From the NCBI RefSeq assembly GCF_002104995.1, contig NW_024468249.1, forward strand, positions 2,728,001 to 2,792,000: 64,000 nucleotides of DNA. The letters are read 5' to 3'. Numbering within the stretch: the first letter of the stretch is position 1; each line of letters begins with the position of its first letter. The position numbers and the translations under genes were made by a program. The notes under the pieces are model-generated. The model did no database searches. It had not been told where the DNA came from and saw nothing but the letters and a program-made list of their open reading frames with translations. Shown here one piece after another: positions 10,321 to 20,586 of this stretch. The stretch comes from Linderina pennispora (Eukaryota > Kickxellomycota > Kickxellomycetes > Kickxellales > Kickxellaceae).

Positions 10321-11079
10321 GGCTGTAACAACTGCTGGCGCTTTGCTGGCTATGAATTCAGACAGGAGGAAATAATAAAAAGGCCCTCGGTAACCCTTGG
10401 AAAAAGAACAAGACAATACTGGAGGAGAGAAGAAGTTTGGCTGGCTAGTTGGGCGCGGGCTGGGATGGAGGACCCGTCTCGCCTCCTTTTAAACGTTTCG
10501 TCTGGGGTGGGCCAAAAACTTCTTTATCTTCCTCTGAGTCATTTGCCCGTGGTTTTCGCTCACAGATACCCTGAGAGCTGGCCAATTGGAGTCATTAGCG
10601 GCAATTAACCTGGGGAGGCCATTATCGATCGTCCTTGATGATAGCAGATTGCTGTAGGGTGGCCTGAAACAAGCGACGCTTCTACGGCTTTCCATTCGCC
10701 GTTTATCTCCTTCGGCCTGCCCCTGGAGGCTGCACTGGCATGCAATTCCAAGAAGACGCCACATGCTTGCGGTAGAAGCCGGAATGAACTGGTACCGTGT
10801 CGCAGACATTGAAAAGCCTGTTCTGTGAGCAATGCGGATCGCGACGCGGGAGGGATCGGCAAGTTCACAGGCGGGCTGGGTCTGGAGCTGCGCCGACCAG
10901 AGATGACAGCCCCCAAAGGTCCGTGCCCCCGCGCTGGAAAAGTGGATGTCTGAGGCAGACTCGTCTCGTGGGAAATGCGCGCACATCCCCCTAAACCCCG
11001 TTCCCCGCCAGCAACACGTATTCCATGCCGATGGTTCAGGGGCACTACTCTATCTCTCGCCTACTTTCCAATTACAAAC
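10321..11079. promoter_or_regulatory. Divergent promoter region, aspartokinase / D-2-hydroxyglutarate dehydrogenase
   Basis: About 760 bases between two divergent start codons. There is no convincing reading frame; it presumably carries both promoters. Confidence 0.5.
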
Positions 11080-12509
11080 ATGACTGAAACCACGCCTATC
11101 ACGGCCAGCGACATTGACTTTTTTTGCGCAGACTGGCGCACAGGTGGTCCACTCCGAGACCAAGCTCGACAGCCAGTACAACATTGACGTATTTGGCAAG
11201 TACCGTGGGTCGTCGAAGGTGATGGTGCTGCCCAAGACCACCGAGCAGGTGTCCCAGGTTCTCGCGCACTGCAACAAGCGGCGCATCAGTGTGGTCACGC
11301 AAGGCGGAAACAGCGGCACAGGGGGCGGGGCAATTGCCGAGCGCGACGAAGTGCTGCTGTGCATGCGGGACATGAACAAGGTGCGAGACATTGATGAGGT
11401 TTCGGGCGTGGTGGTGGCCGAGGCCGGGTGCGTGCTGGACGACCTGGATCGCCACATGCAGCAGCTCGGGTACATTGTGCCGGTGGACCTGGGGTCGCGC
11501 AATAAGTGCATGATTGGCGGCAACGTCAGCACCAGTGCCGGCGGACTGCGGTACCTGCGCTACGGCAGCATGCACGGTACGGTGCTGGGGCTGGAAGTCG
11601 TGCTGCCCGATGGGCGGGTCCTGGACCTGCTGTTTACGCTCAAGAAGGATGCGTCCGGGTACGACCTGAAGCAGCTGTTCATTGGTGCGGAGGGCACGCT
11701 GGGCGTGGTCACCGCCGTCGCCATTGCCCTGGCGCCCAAGCCTGCGTCCTCGCAGCTGGTGGTTCTGGGACTGACTGATTTCTGCAAGATCCAGCGCGCC
11801 TTTGTGCTCGCCAGGCAGAGCCTCGGCGAAATCATCTCGGCATTCGAGTTCTGGGAGAAGCGCTGCAACGAGCTGGTGGTCGAGTACGAGCACTACGAGA
11901 GCCCGCTGGAGACCGCCCACGAGTTCTGCGTGCTCATCGAGACGCGTGGCTCCTACATGCAGCACGACGTCGAAAAGATGGATGCGTTTTTGGACAAGCT
12001 GCGCGAGGAGCGCCTGATTGACGACTCCAAGGTGTTCAGAGACGCCGACGAGATGGAGCGCGTCTGGGTGTTCCGCCAGCAGATGGCCACTGCCCACGGC
12101 AAGAGCGGGTGCATGCATGTCTACGACTTCAGCCTTCCGTCCAAGCACCAGCACGACCTGCTGGTCGCTGTCAAAGAGCATCTGACTGCCGAGGGCATCT
12201 ACGGTCAAGCTGATTCGCCTGTCAAGGACGTTACGATATTTGGCCACATCGGCGACGACAACATTCATCTCCAGGTCATTGCTAAGGAGTTTGGGGGCAT
12301 TGTTGAGGAGGTCATGGAGCCGTGGGTGTACGAGTGGGTGGGCAGCAGGCAGGGGTCGGTGGCCGCCGAGCACGGGCTTGGAAAGCACAAGGGCGAGTTC
12401 CTGAAGTACTCCAAGTCGGCCACAGTCATCGAGGACGATGAAGACCATCAAGCAGCAGTTCGACCCAAACAACATCATGAATCCCGACAAGCACATCTCG
12501 AGGGCATGA
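11080..12509 (+). CDS. D-2-hydroxyglutarate dehydrogenase-type FAD enzyme (Dld2/Dld3-like), two frame breaks
   Basis: Starts at ATG 11080 (MTETTPITASDIDFF). A T7 run at 11119-11125 where six T fit, and one extra base near 12434-12438, shift the frame; removing both gives 475 residues. The enzyme is an FAD-linked oxidoreductase converting D-2-hydroxyglutarate (or D-lactate) to the keto acid. Visible are KYRGSSKVMVLPKTTEQVSQVL, the FAD pyrophosphate loop (GGNSGTGGGAI, where relatives have GNTGLVGGS), IGGNVSTSAGGLRYLRYGS, IGAEGTLGVVT, the metal-binding HIGDDNIHL, the AAEHGLG motif and a C-terminal IKQQFDPNNIMNP signature. No clear mitochondrial presequence is visible, suggesting a cytosolic Dld3-like form. 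That is inference. Confidence 0.9.
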
Positions 12510-12792
12510 TCCTGCGGGGGAGGGGGACTGAGGGCCGGGAAATAACGACTGCTCCGGCGACGTGGGTTGCTGCAACCGGAGCTTCCTTTCCGGTCTGCAC
12601 GGACCGATAATGCGCTTTTTAAGCCAATACATGGCACAGGCACTCATCGAAACAAAGCAGTGGCATGTGATTAGTCTGCCGCCTCGCGCGGAGGCGTGGC
12701 TCTCCGTTGGCTTCCGAAAAAGAAAATGCCACCACTCCTGTCTCCGTTTATCTTTAGCTTTTCCTTTTGAATAATTCCTCGTGCCCAATTCA

Positions 12793-13959
12793 ATGTTCCA
12801 GAAGTACGCCGACTTTGTTGTCAACAACGCCGCGCAGGTCAACTCTATCGAGAATGGGCTCCGGACGCTGACATATATTCTGCCAGGCAAGTAGACCGCG
12901 GAGACGCACCCAGGGACCCGGTAGACCTGCGTGCTAAACCACCCGCCCACCCATTTAGGACGCTTTGCGGACGCCGAGATCGCATCCGAGGCCATCTACA
13001 CATTGCTCAGCTTCGTCGGCGTGTACCACGACGGGCTGCTGGCCAAGGCGGCCAAATCCGGACTGCTGGTCGGCAAGGACGGCAAGAGGATATCGGTTGA
13101 CGTCACGCCGTTCAACCGGTACCAGGGTAAGCTGGCGCGCAGCTCCGACCTGTACCGCATTCTGTCGCTGCTGCTGAGCAGCCTGCAGTTCAGCGAGAAG
13201 CTCATTGAAATGGCGGTTGGTGAAAAGGTGCGGCGAGAAGATGCGGTGGAAGGTCGTCAGCTGGATAGAGATCATCAAGGTTGTTGCCCGGCTAAGCCTG
13301 CTCAAGCTGAGCGGCCGGAGGATGGTCACCGGCACCGTGGTGCCTGAGCGCCTGGTTGACCCAGCGTCGCTGGGCTCGGCACGCAGAGCTGCCGTCGCGC
13401 AGGACCCAGACGGTCGCGCTGTGGAAGGGCGAGCGCAGTGGGCTGAAGTTCAAGTCGAGTGCGTGGCATTCTGTCGCAGACCGAGGGGAACGCCGACCTG
13501 GGCGGCTTCGTGACCGCCGAGGCGCGGGAGCCCGAGAAGGTCGCCCCTGCGCTGTCGCTGATCCGCAAATACGGACCGATGGGGCTCGCTGGCGAGCTGC
13601 TGTTCATTCTGCGTCCGATCATCTACGTCCTGTCGCTGCGCAAGATGGGCAAGCGCGACTGGCGGCCCTGGGCGCTGTCGCTGGTCGTTGAGCTGGCTAG
13701 CAGACAGCTGATCCGCACCGACCTGCGGCCTGCGTCGGGCTCCGAGCGCACCGTCGAGAAGGACGAGCTGTCGCGCAGAAAGTGGCTGTTCCTGTACTAT
13801 TTGCTGCGCTCGCCGTTCTTTGACAGATTCACTGAATCGCGCCTCACCAGGGTAGCCGACTGGTGCAACAACAAGCCACTGCTCAGCCTGCTGGGCGCGC
13901 TGATCCAGGACTACCAGCCCCTGTGGCAGCAGTACTACTTCTACACGGCCGCATCGTAA
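12793..13959 (+). CDS. PEX16: Peroxisomal membrane protein PEX16 (two exons, three frame breaks)
   Basis: Exon 1 is 12793-12886 (MFQKYADFVV...SIENGLRTLTY) and exon 2 starts at 12959; the intron has a GC donor (GCAAGT) and a TTTAG acceptor. The join yields LPGRFADAEIASEAIYTLLS, an excellent PEX16 match. PEX16 is an integral peroxisomal membrane protein needed to import other peroxisomal membrane proteins and for peroxisome formation. In exon 2 the frame moves forward by one base near 13218-13228, between 13370 and 13400, and near 13460; removing three bases gives 363 residues. Downstream landmarks are KMRWKVVSWIEIIKVVARLSLLK, VALWKGERSGLKFKS, RPIIYVLSLRKMGKRDWRPW and the C-terminal RSPFFDRFTESRL. 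It converges on LIPT2, with 53 bases between the genes. Confidence 0.9.
12887..12958 (+). other. GC-AG intron in PEX16
   Basis: A 72-base intron with donor CCAG|GCAAGT and acceptor CCATTTAG|GA. Reading through meets a stop at once (GGC AAG TAG), while splicing restores the conserved PGRF-ADAE junction in phase. A nearby GT donor that also keeps the frame is not present. Confidence 0.75.
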
Positions 13960-14012
13960 ATTACATGTCTTCATTTTTCCTTCCGTTCGAGTACCAAACT
14001 AATATCAGCCGT

Positions 14013-14925
14013 TCAAATGTATTGCTTCTTTAGCAGCTCCTGTAGCACGTTGAATGTGTGCGGCGATACATCCTCGAGCGGCTTGACATCGCACCCAAAC
14101 ACCTTGCTGAAACTGTCGACGACCACAGGCAGCACTGTATCGACACTGACATCAGCCGTCTTGCCCTGCGACGCCAGCACCGTCTTAAGCGATGTCGCCG
14201 TCTTGCCCTCCAGCCCGCACGGCACAATCTCAGTGAACCACTTCAGATCCGTGGTGCAGTTCAGCGCAAAGCCATGCGAGGTCACGTACCGCCGGACATG
14301 CGTGCCCAGCGCCGCGACCTTCTCCGTCCCCGATGTCCACACGCCTGGGAACCCCTCGAGCCGGTCCGCATCGACACCAAACTGCGCGCAACTCTCAATC
14401 ACCACGTTCTCCAGCCCCTTCACATAGCACTTTGTGCCCAGAAAATGGTCCAGCAAGTACATGCTTGGGTACGCCACCAGCTGTCCCGGCCCGTGGAATG
14501 TGATCTCGCCGCCCCGGTCCGTCTCAAAGTACTCGCACCCGAGGCCATGCAGGCGGTCCAGCTCCGGCTGGCTCAGCGTGCCGCGGTTTCGCCGTCCATT
14601 TAGTATACACTGGCTGGTGCTGCAGCAGGATTATGGTATCCGAGAGCTTCCGCGAGGACCGCGGTGTCCGCGTCTTCTGCGGCCCAGAGTAGATTTCGTC
14701 GATGCGCAGCCGGCTGAGCTGGTTCTGCAGCGAGAGCGCCTGCTTGTAGGGAATCTGTCCCAGATACACGTACCCCATGGGCGGCAGCTGGGCGAGCTGA
14801 TCGGGCGTCCGGCTGAGCGTGCAGTCGCCGAGCTTGGTGGCTGCGAAAACACGATCAGCCCTGGTGCTCTGATACCGCACAAGCTGCGCTGCTGTGCTGA
14901 GTCCTCGTCTGCTTGGCGAATTCAT
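14013..14925 (-). CDS. LIPT2: Octanoyl-ACP:protein octanoyltransferase (LipB/LIPT2), one frame break
   Basis: From ATG 14925 the product is 303 residues once one extra A in the run at 14599-14601 is discounted. The enzyme transfers octanoate from mitochondrial acyl-carrier protein to apo-lipoyl domains (H-protein first), the entry step of lipoate synthesis. The N-terminus (MNSPSRRGLSTAAQLVRYQS) is Arg/Ser-rich and acid-free, like a mitochondrial presequence. Family signatures: HQPVYT followed in the next frame by NGRRNRGTL, GGEITFHGPGQLVAYP, then EKVAALGTHVRRYVTSHGFALN with the catalytic Lys, and IVPCGLEG with the catalytic Cys. An alternative ATG further upstream would add about 25 hydrophobic residues; I consider it less likely. 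Confidence 0.92.
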
Positions 14926-15168
14926 TTTAGGACTGGGGAATGTAATGACAGAAAAGCAGAGAGCAGAAGAAAAAAACAGTCTCGCGCATAAAAGTAGCAC
15001 TCCAGTGGAGAAACCGCCGCGATCGGGTATGGACCGCAGAAAATATCCGCTGGAGCCGTGTTCCTGATTATCTCAGGTGACCCAGCCGGTGATGACCAGC
15101 GAAATGCAAGAGACAGTCGAAGACAGGGGAGGGTTATATGTCTTTAATATGGATCCCTAAGTATAAAC

Positions 15169-16131
15169 TCACCACTCGCTCTCGCCACCCAGCTGCGGCG
15201 ACGCCGATGCCTGGCGGAACTGCGGGCGGAAGTAGCGGCCGGTGGCTGTCCTCTTTTCCGACGTGGCTGTGGTGCGGTCGGGCTTGGCACGGTTAATGAC
15301 CTTGAGGAACGACGTGACGCGGGTACGCATGCGCGAGTGCATGTACGCCTTGGCGCACTTGATGTGGTAGTGCAGGTAGTCGCGGAACAGCTGGATCTGC
15401 GAGATGGTCTTCTCGCGCACGTCAGCATCGGCAAAGTGCCGCGGGAACAGCACAAACGACACATACCCGACGCTCTCGTCCTGCTTCAGGCCCGGCAGGT
15501 GGCGGATCTCCAGCGGCGCCTCGCGGCTCGAGTAGAACACCTGCGGTGCATTCTGGATCGACGCCTGGCGCCGCGCATCGACGAACTCCTGCAGGAACAC
15601 CCGCCCCAGCACCCGGTCCACCTCCTCCCGGAACAGCGTGCTGAAGATCACTGTCACTCGGTCCTGCTGCGCCTGCACGTAGATTGCCTCGTCCTCGCGG
15701 TAGTGCGTCGCCATCAGCGGCCCTGCCCCCTCCTGCTGCGACTCCCAGTATTCGAACGCACGCACAAACGGCGACGCCAGGACGTTGCGCTTCAGCATCG
15801 ACACATGCTTCGCCAGCCCTGCCTTGTCTTCCGGCAGCGAGTCCAGGTTGAACTCAAGCGTGATTTGGTACTGCCCGCTGGCCGACGACGACAGGTACGG
15901 CCCGTACTCGCGCTGCAGGATCTCGTTGGCACCGTACTGCACCACCTCGTTGAAGTACTTCATCTCAACCCCCAGCGTCAGCAGGTTGCGCTGCTCTGCC
16001 TGCGTCTGCACATGGTAAATGACGTTGTCGAAATCTACCAGCGTGATGTCCACCACCTCATGCTTTTCGCTGTTGAAGCGTGCGAGCAGCGTCTCCTCTA
16101 GAACATAGCTGTTGGGCTCGAGCAAAATCAT
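15169..16131 (-). CDS. ARPC2: Arp2/3 complex 34-kDa subunit (ARPC2)
   Basis: Intact frame of 320 residues from the ATG at 16131. ARPC2 and ARPC4 form the structural core of the seven-subunit Arp2/3 complex, which nucleates branched actin filaments at endocytic patches. The start MILLEPNSYVLEETLLARF is diagnostic for the family. It is followed by VDFDNVIYHV, a central HYREDEAIYV segment, RVTVIFSTLFREEVDRVLGRVFLQEF, then GYVSFVLFPRH and the actin-contacting LHYHIKCAKAYMHSRMRTRV helix near the C-terminus. The final 40 residues are basic and poorly conserved. An upstream in-frame ATG exists but would add a hydrophobic leader absent from the family. Confidence 0.96.
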   Translation of the reverse strand: MILLEPNSYVLEETLLARFNSEKHEVVDITLVDFDNVIYHVQTQAEQRNLLTLGVEMKYFNEVVQYGANEILQREYGPYLSSSASGQYQITLEFNLDSLPEDKAGLAKHVSMLKRNVLASPFVRAFEYWESQQEGAGPLMATHYREDEAIYVQAQQDRVTVIFSTLFREEVDRVLGRVFLQEFVDARRQASIQNAPQVFYSSREAPLEIRHLPGLKQDESVGYVSFVLFPRHFADADVREKTISQIQLFRDYLHYHIKCAKAYMHSRMRTRVTSFLKVINRAKPDRTTATSEKRTATGRYFRPQFRQASASPQLGGESEW

Positions 16132-17049
16132 GGCTGTTGCTAGATGATGCAAAATAAAAGAACAAAAAGTCGAAATGTCGAAAGCTAGAGTGACGCATTG
16201 CAGCACCTGCGTCTGCCGCCTGGCTTCGACCCCCGCGCCTGGCAGCTAGAGCAGGGTTAGGTGCTGGTGATTCGAGGTGCAAATTGTGATCTGATCACGA
16301 TATACCCGTATCTGGCATATACGGTACCAGGGCGGACGCAATGGACAGGCCAGGTCCCCATCCACATGTGGTATCGGAGCAGCACCCGGCCTGCCAATGA
16401 TCTGTCCTTTAGTTCCGACTGTTAAATGTCGCTTATTATTGTAGTTCTTCGTATTTACTCGACCTTTGTGGTTGGCAAAGGCTGATGATGCAGTTGGGAC
16501 AGCATATCCGATTTTCAGCACAGGGGAGCCCACGGCGGGTAGTCCACAGCGATAGCTATATCCGAGTTCATAAATGCCTTTGCATCTCTTCATCCGCCGC
16601 CAAGAAACCCTTCCCATGCCAAAACAAACCTGTGTATTGTTGGTGGCTGGCCTAGCAAGAGAGCACATCTACCACGCCGAAATCTGCACTCGGATATCAA
16701 AACAATGCCAGCTCTTCAAGGTGCTGCAACTGCATAGAGCCAACAGGCACTATCCACGAATTGAGCAAATCTGTCCCTTCTCACTTGCTGGCGACACAAT
16801 GAATACAAGCACAGCATCCGCATATCTCGTCGATTTCCGTTTGCGCTCGTTCTGCTGTATGAATCGCACAATGGAAAAACCAGCACTCCACTTTCAGGCC
16901 CAGCTGACAGCTCTGCACTAAAAATACCCTCGGACATTATGCGACAAAATCAGGCTAACGTCAGGTTGGAGAAAACAGAGAGAGGAATAGCGGGGTCTGT
17001 ACATTGCGAGTAAAAATGAAATGAATGGAGATGAAAATGAAATAAGCGC
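16132..17049. other. Intergenic spacer (about 0.9 kb)
   Basis: It contains the ARPC2 promoter on the left and the 3' flank of the homeodomain gene on the right. No supported gene; a 115-codon plus-strand frame near 16574-16921 has no recognisable feature. Confidence 0.4.
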
Positions 17050-18480
17050 CTACTCAAGGCGAATACCATAGCGGCGGCACACCTCGTAGAACCGCGCATT
17101 GAGCTGATACCGCTGCACACCATCGACAGTGTCGATAGTAAAGTACCGGCGACGGGCATTGGCAAACCAGGTCTTAAACCGCGCAGGGCTCATGTCGTCG
17201 ACGCTGCGCAGGCGCTCGCGCTCCTTGCCCTTGGGCTTCGGGTCATGTCTGTTCTTGTACAGCCATGTAAAGTATGTGTTTTTCTGATCCTCCGTCAGCT
17301 GCTTGCGCGGCTGGAGGTCATTATCGATGTCGCTGAAGTCTGACATGCCGCTGAGCTTTGGCGACCGCACGCCCTGTGTGGTACTGAGAAGTGAGTGCCC
17401 CCGGGGGCGCCGGCTAATGGACCCCATCTGTGGGCTCGTGCTTGAATCCCGCGACGACCCAAGGTACGAGTCGCTGAACGCTGACTGATATGGCGAGACC
17501 AGGATGTTTTCGGAGCCTGACCTGTGGTGGCGAACCACGCCCGAGCTTGTCAAGGGCGTGCGGTGCCCAGGACGATACGAGGCTACGCAGGGCGATGAAA
17601 AGTGTGGGTACTGGCAGGTCTGGGGTAGGTGGTCAGGCAGCCCATGCATCATGGCAGCCTGCAAGGCGGCTGGGCCACCAATGCTCAGTGCGCGGCGCGG
17701 GCGGATGCGATCGAGACGGTGATTCAGTTTTTTAGGATTCAAGCCAGTCATTGGCGTGTACTGAGGATTGAGCCCGCTGCCGGCCAGCTTCACCAGCGGT
17801 GTCGACGACCGCGACGGGTATTCGGAGTGTTGCGACAGGTACCCAGGCATACCGTCGGCAAAGGGCGTTCTAGACACCGCGTGCAGCGCCTGCGGGTCAA
17901 GGCACCCAGTGCTGGCCACCATGGCAGGGGATACCACCGCAGCAACTGCGTCCGCAACCAGCGCAGCCGAGAGCTGCTCGGCCGCGGGATCCAGCGGAAA
18001 AGCGAACATATTCGGATAGTGTTCTGGAATGCCCGCTGGTGCTCCTACCGCTGAAATAGGCAGGTCGCCAATTTGTGTGAGAGGAGTGCCCGTTCGCTGA
18101 GGGCGGAAATCTCCAACTTGCTGCACATGGTGCATCGGTGGGGCAGCAAGGGTCCCTGACGAAGTGCACTCGTCAAACACATCGATGGCGAGGAATGGCG
18201 ACTCGCTCGGGGTTGCCACCGACGAGGACAGCGACGCGAGCTGGTCGATAAGGTGGGCTGGGATGGATGAGGCAGTGGCTGGAAAGTCAAGGGCCTCGGT
18301 GATGCCAGCCACTTGGAGCCCGTCTTTTGCTAGAGGCTGGATGCCAGTCTCGGCGAGGAACATATGTGATGGTGCTTGCTCAAGCTCAAGAAGGCCCGAA
18401 GGAGAGGCGTGTACAATGGAGGCAGCTAGGGTAGCCATGTTCTCGGTGCTGGCGATGTTGCTGGAAATAAAAGAATCCAT
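17050..18480 (-). CDS. TALE-type homeodomain transcription factor
   Basis: Intact 476-residue protein from ATG 18480. The N-terminal ~390 residues are Ser/Pro/Ala-rich with acidic patches and resemble an activation region (AIDVFDECTSSG, FPLDPAAEQLSAAL), followed by basic RIRPRRALS and RRPRGHS patches. The DNA-binding domain is near the C-terminus (about residues 400-455): QLTEDQKNTYFTWLYKN, a Pro-containing loop (RHDPKPKGKERERLR), then SPARFKTWFANARRR. WFANARRR is the recognition helix of KN/TALE homeodomains, and the loop between helices 1 and 2 is of extended TALE type, although the usual PYP is replaced by PKP. Targets cannot be inferred. The distal leader (18481-18741) is in frame but lacks a better start. 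Confidence 0.85.
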   Translation of the reverse strand: MDSFISSNIASTENMATLAASIVHASPSGLLELEQAPSHMFLAETGIQPLAKDGLQVAGITEALDFPATASSIPAHLIDQLASLSSSVATPSESPFLAIDVFDECTSSGTLAAPPMHHVQQVGDFRPQRTGTPLTQIGDLPISAVGAPAGIPEHYPNMFAFPLDPAAEQLSAALVADAVAAVVSPAMVASTGCLDPQALHAVSRTPFADGMPGYLSQHSEYPSRSSTPLVKLAGSGLNPQYTPMTGLNPKKLNHRLDRIRPRRALSIGGPAALQAAMMHGLPDHLPQTCQYPHFSSPCVASYRPGHRTPLTSSGVVRHHRSGSENILVSPYQSAFSDSYLGSSRDSSTSPQMGSISRRPRGHSLLSTTQGVRSPKLSGMSDFSDIDNDLQPRKQLTEDQKNTYFTWLYKNRHDPKPKGKERERLRSVDDMSPARFKTWFANARRRYFTIDTVDGVQRYQLNARFYEVCRRYGIRLE

Positions 18481-20586
18481 GGGTTGTAGGTTTTGTGTGC
18501 GCGCTATTATGTGCTGTTGCACGGGCAAGTCTAAAAATATGTAAAGTGTGTAAATGGAGCGGAACCCCGATTGAAGCTGGGAGGTGGCAGTTGAGCAAAA
18601 ACGTGGCCAGTGTATGAGATGCGATGTATAGAAGTAGTAATAGAAGTTGCCGAGTAAATGTTTGCTATTTACTGAGACCGGTACCCATTGAAGTTGTCGA
18701 AAAATAAGCAAGAACACAGAACTGCCAGATGTCGTAAACAAAAAAGTTGAGGAACGAGTGGCGGGAACGGTGCTCTATTTATCATTAGCTGCAAGCAGCA
18801 TGGGATGCCAGCTAACCGCCTTGCCTGCTTGGCCATTCTTTTTTTTTTTTGCCTACATCATGAGTCCAGCAGTGGGTTTTCTTCATCTGCACCTACCACC
18901 ACAACGGGCGACCTATTTTCCACCCAACCTCACCCCGTTTTGTTGCAGATGCAGGTTGCCAGCCCACCCCTCGTGCCCGAAAGCCAGTGTCTATTTTTGC
19001 CCCGCAGCCTGCTGAATAAATTCTTTTGGCTGTTGTTCGAGATGCGGGCGCCTTTTTCCTCGCACAATTTGGCGCCTGAGCTGATTTCCGGAAACAAGGC
19101 ACAGTGTCCGTTTTTCCTGCCTCTGTCGCTGATGTTTTGGGCAGATGGCGGCAAGCATAAGGGGCAGCGTGGGCTGGAGGGAGGGGGAACGAGCGCAATG
19201 CTGATGCAGGTAATTGGGTAGCCATGCCTGGCCAATTCCTCCCTCCAGAGCTCCATCCCAGCACCTCTCCACAGAGACTGTACGTGCCGCAGGACATGTC
19301 TGGAGCAAGCGACCAGCAGCAAGGTGATAGGTGGTTCTGCTGGAGTGTTAAAAATAGAAAGCGGACAACTATGTCGAAACACTCCTCTGGTTCGGGCAAT
19401 TTTTACGCTGCCCACTACACGCAGCATTGTCATCCGTGAGGAGCCGATTAACACACAAGGGAGTGCTGGGCACAGGAGACATCGGCCATAGGCGTGGAGT
19501 ACCTGAGAATAGCGGTGTCTTCAAGGTTGCCATTAGCCCCACCGTCGCCGCCTTTCTATAATTAGAGAAATCGAAGGTAGCTGAACCACTCGTCCATCTC
19601 TCCACACCGTTCCGCACATCTGAGAGGCTCACACAAGGGATCAGTATGCGCATGACCACCGCCATCAAGCACCTTGTCTTTCGTCATGGAGCCAGGGGAA
19701 TCAAGGAATCGCCTATCCAACCCATTGTCCATTGCCGTCGAATGAGCCTTGGGCGGGTCATCATTCGACTGGGGGCTTGCACCCTTGTCTCCATGGCTTC
19801 AACTGACTGGATACTTTGTCCATATCCCCTCTAACTTGCCTGCCAGACTAAAAATAGCGCTTCGCTCCAACAACGCACATATACCGATAGTTTTCTTTGC
19901 TGTGACCTGTTGAAAATCCAGTCTCAAATAACCTCTCCTCCGAATCATCAAAATGTAGACAGCGGATCCCCTGGGTGAAGATTAGCCTGTCAAAGAGCAA
20001 AAAGGGAGTGGATTTAGGCTTGCATGACAGCGACTGAATGTCCAGGGAACATTGGAATATGTGTGTCCTGCGACAGCTCAGGTCTCTCCCAACAAAACAC
20101 CCTCCGCCGCGCATTTACCCTGTCGCGCAGGATGGATATCCGAATATCGTTCGCAAGAGATTGCCGGTGCATGTTTTCATGCACAAGGTGCATCACCTAG
20201 CCTACATTCACACTCCCACTCCCTTATTGCGTTCTTTTAGTCGTTGTTTTATTGTACCTGAAAGGAAACCCTATCCGCTTTCTAATAAAGGAGCTGGTGG
20301 TTGGCGTTCTTTATTTCTCAGTGCATGCGAAGAAAAGCTCGCAGAGGGAAAGGGAACCTGTCCACTCGACTGGAATGAAGGCGGGAATCTACCGGCAATC
20401 AGTAGATGCGCAAGTGTCGCCATTGTATACGGCATTGTTGCCAAGAATAACTAGGTGCGGACAAGCAGGCGAACGATACCCCCATGCACCGTCAGGACAA
20501 AATGTTTTCCAGGTGCAATCTGAAGTTTGTAAACTGTGTATTCGAATGTAGATGCTATAAAGTAGGTATGCAGAATTGAGGGATAT
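18481..20586. other. Long spacer upstream of the homeodomain gene (about 2.1 kb)
   Basis: No supported coding sequence. There is a T-run of about 12 at 18839-18850. Several 100-170-codon frames overlap each other on both strands without domain character. Likely holds regulatory DNA for the homeodomain gene plus the 3' flank of the next locus. Confidence 0.4.

Noticed and set aside
11099-12643. A 514-codon minus-strand open frame opposite the D-2-hydroxyglutarate dehydrogenase
   Set aside because: Antisense shadow; its only continuity advantage is that the true gene on the plus strand has two single-base frame breaks.
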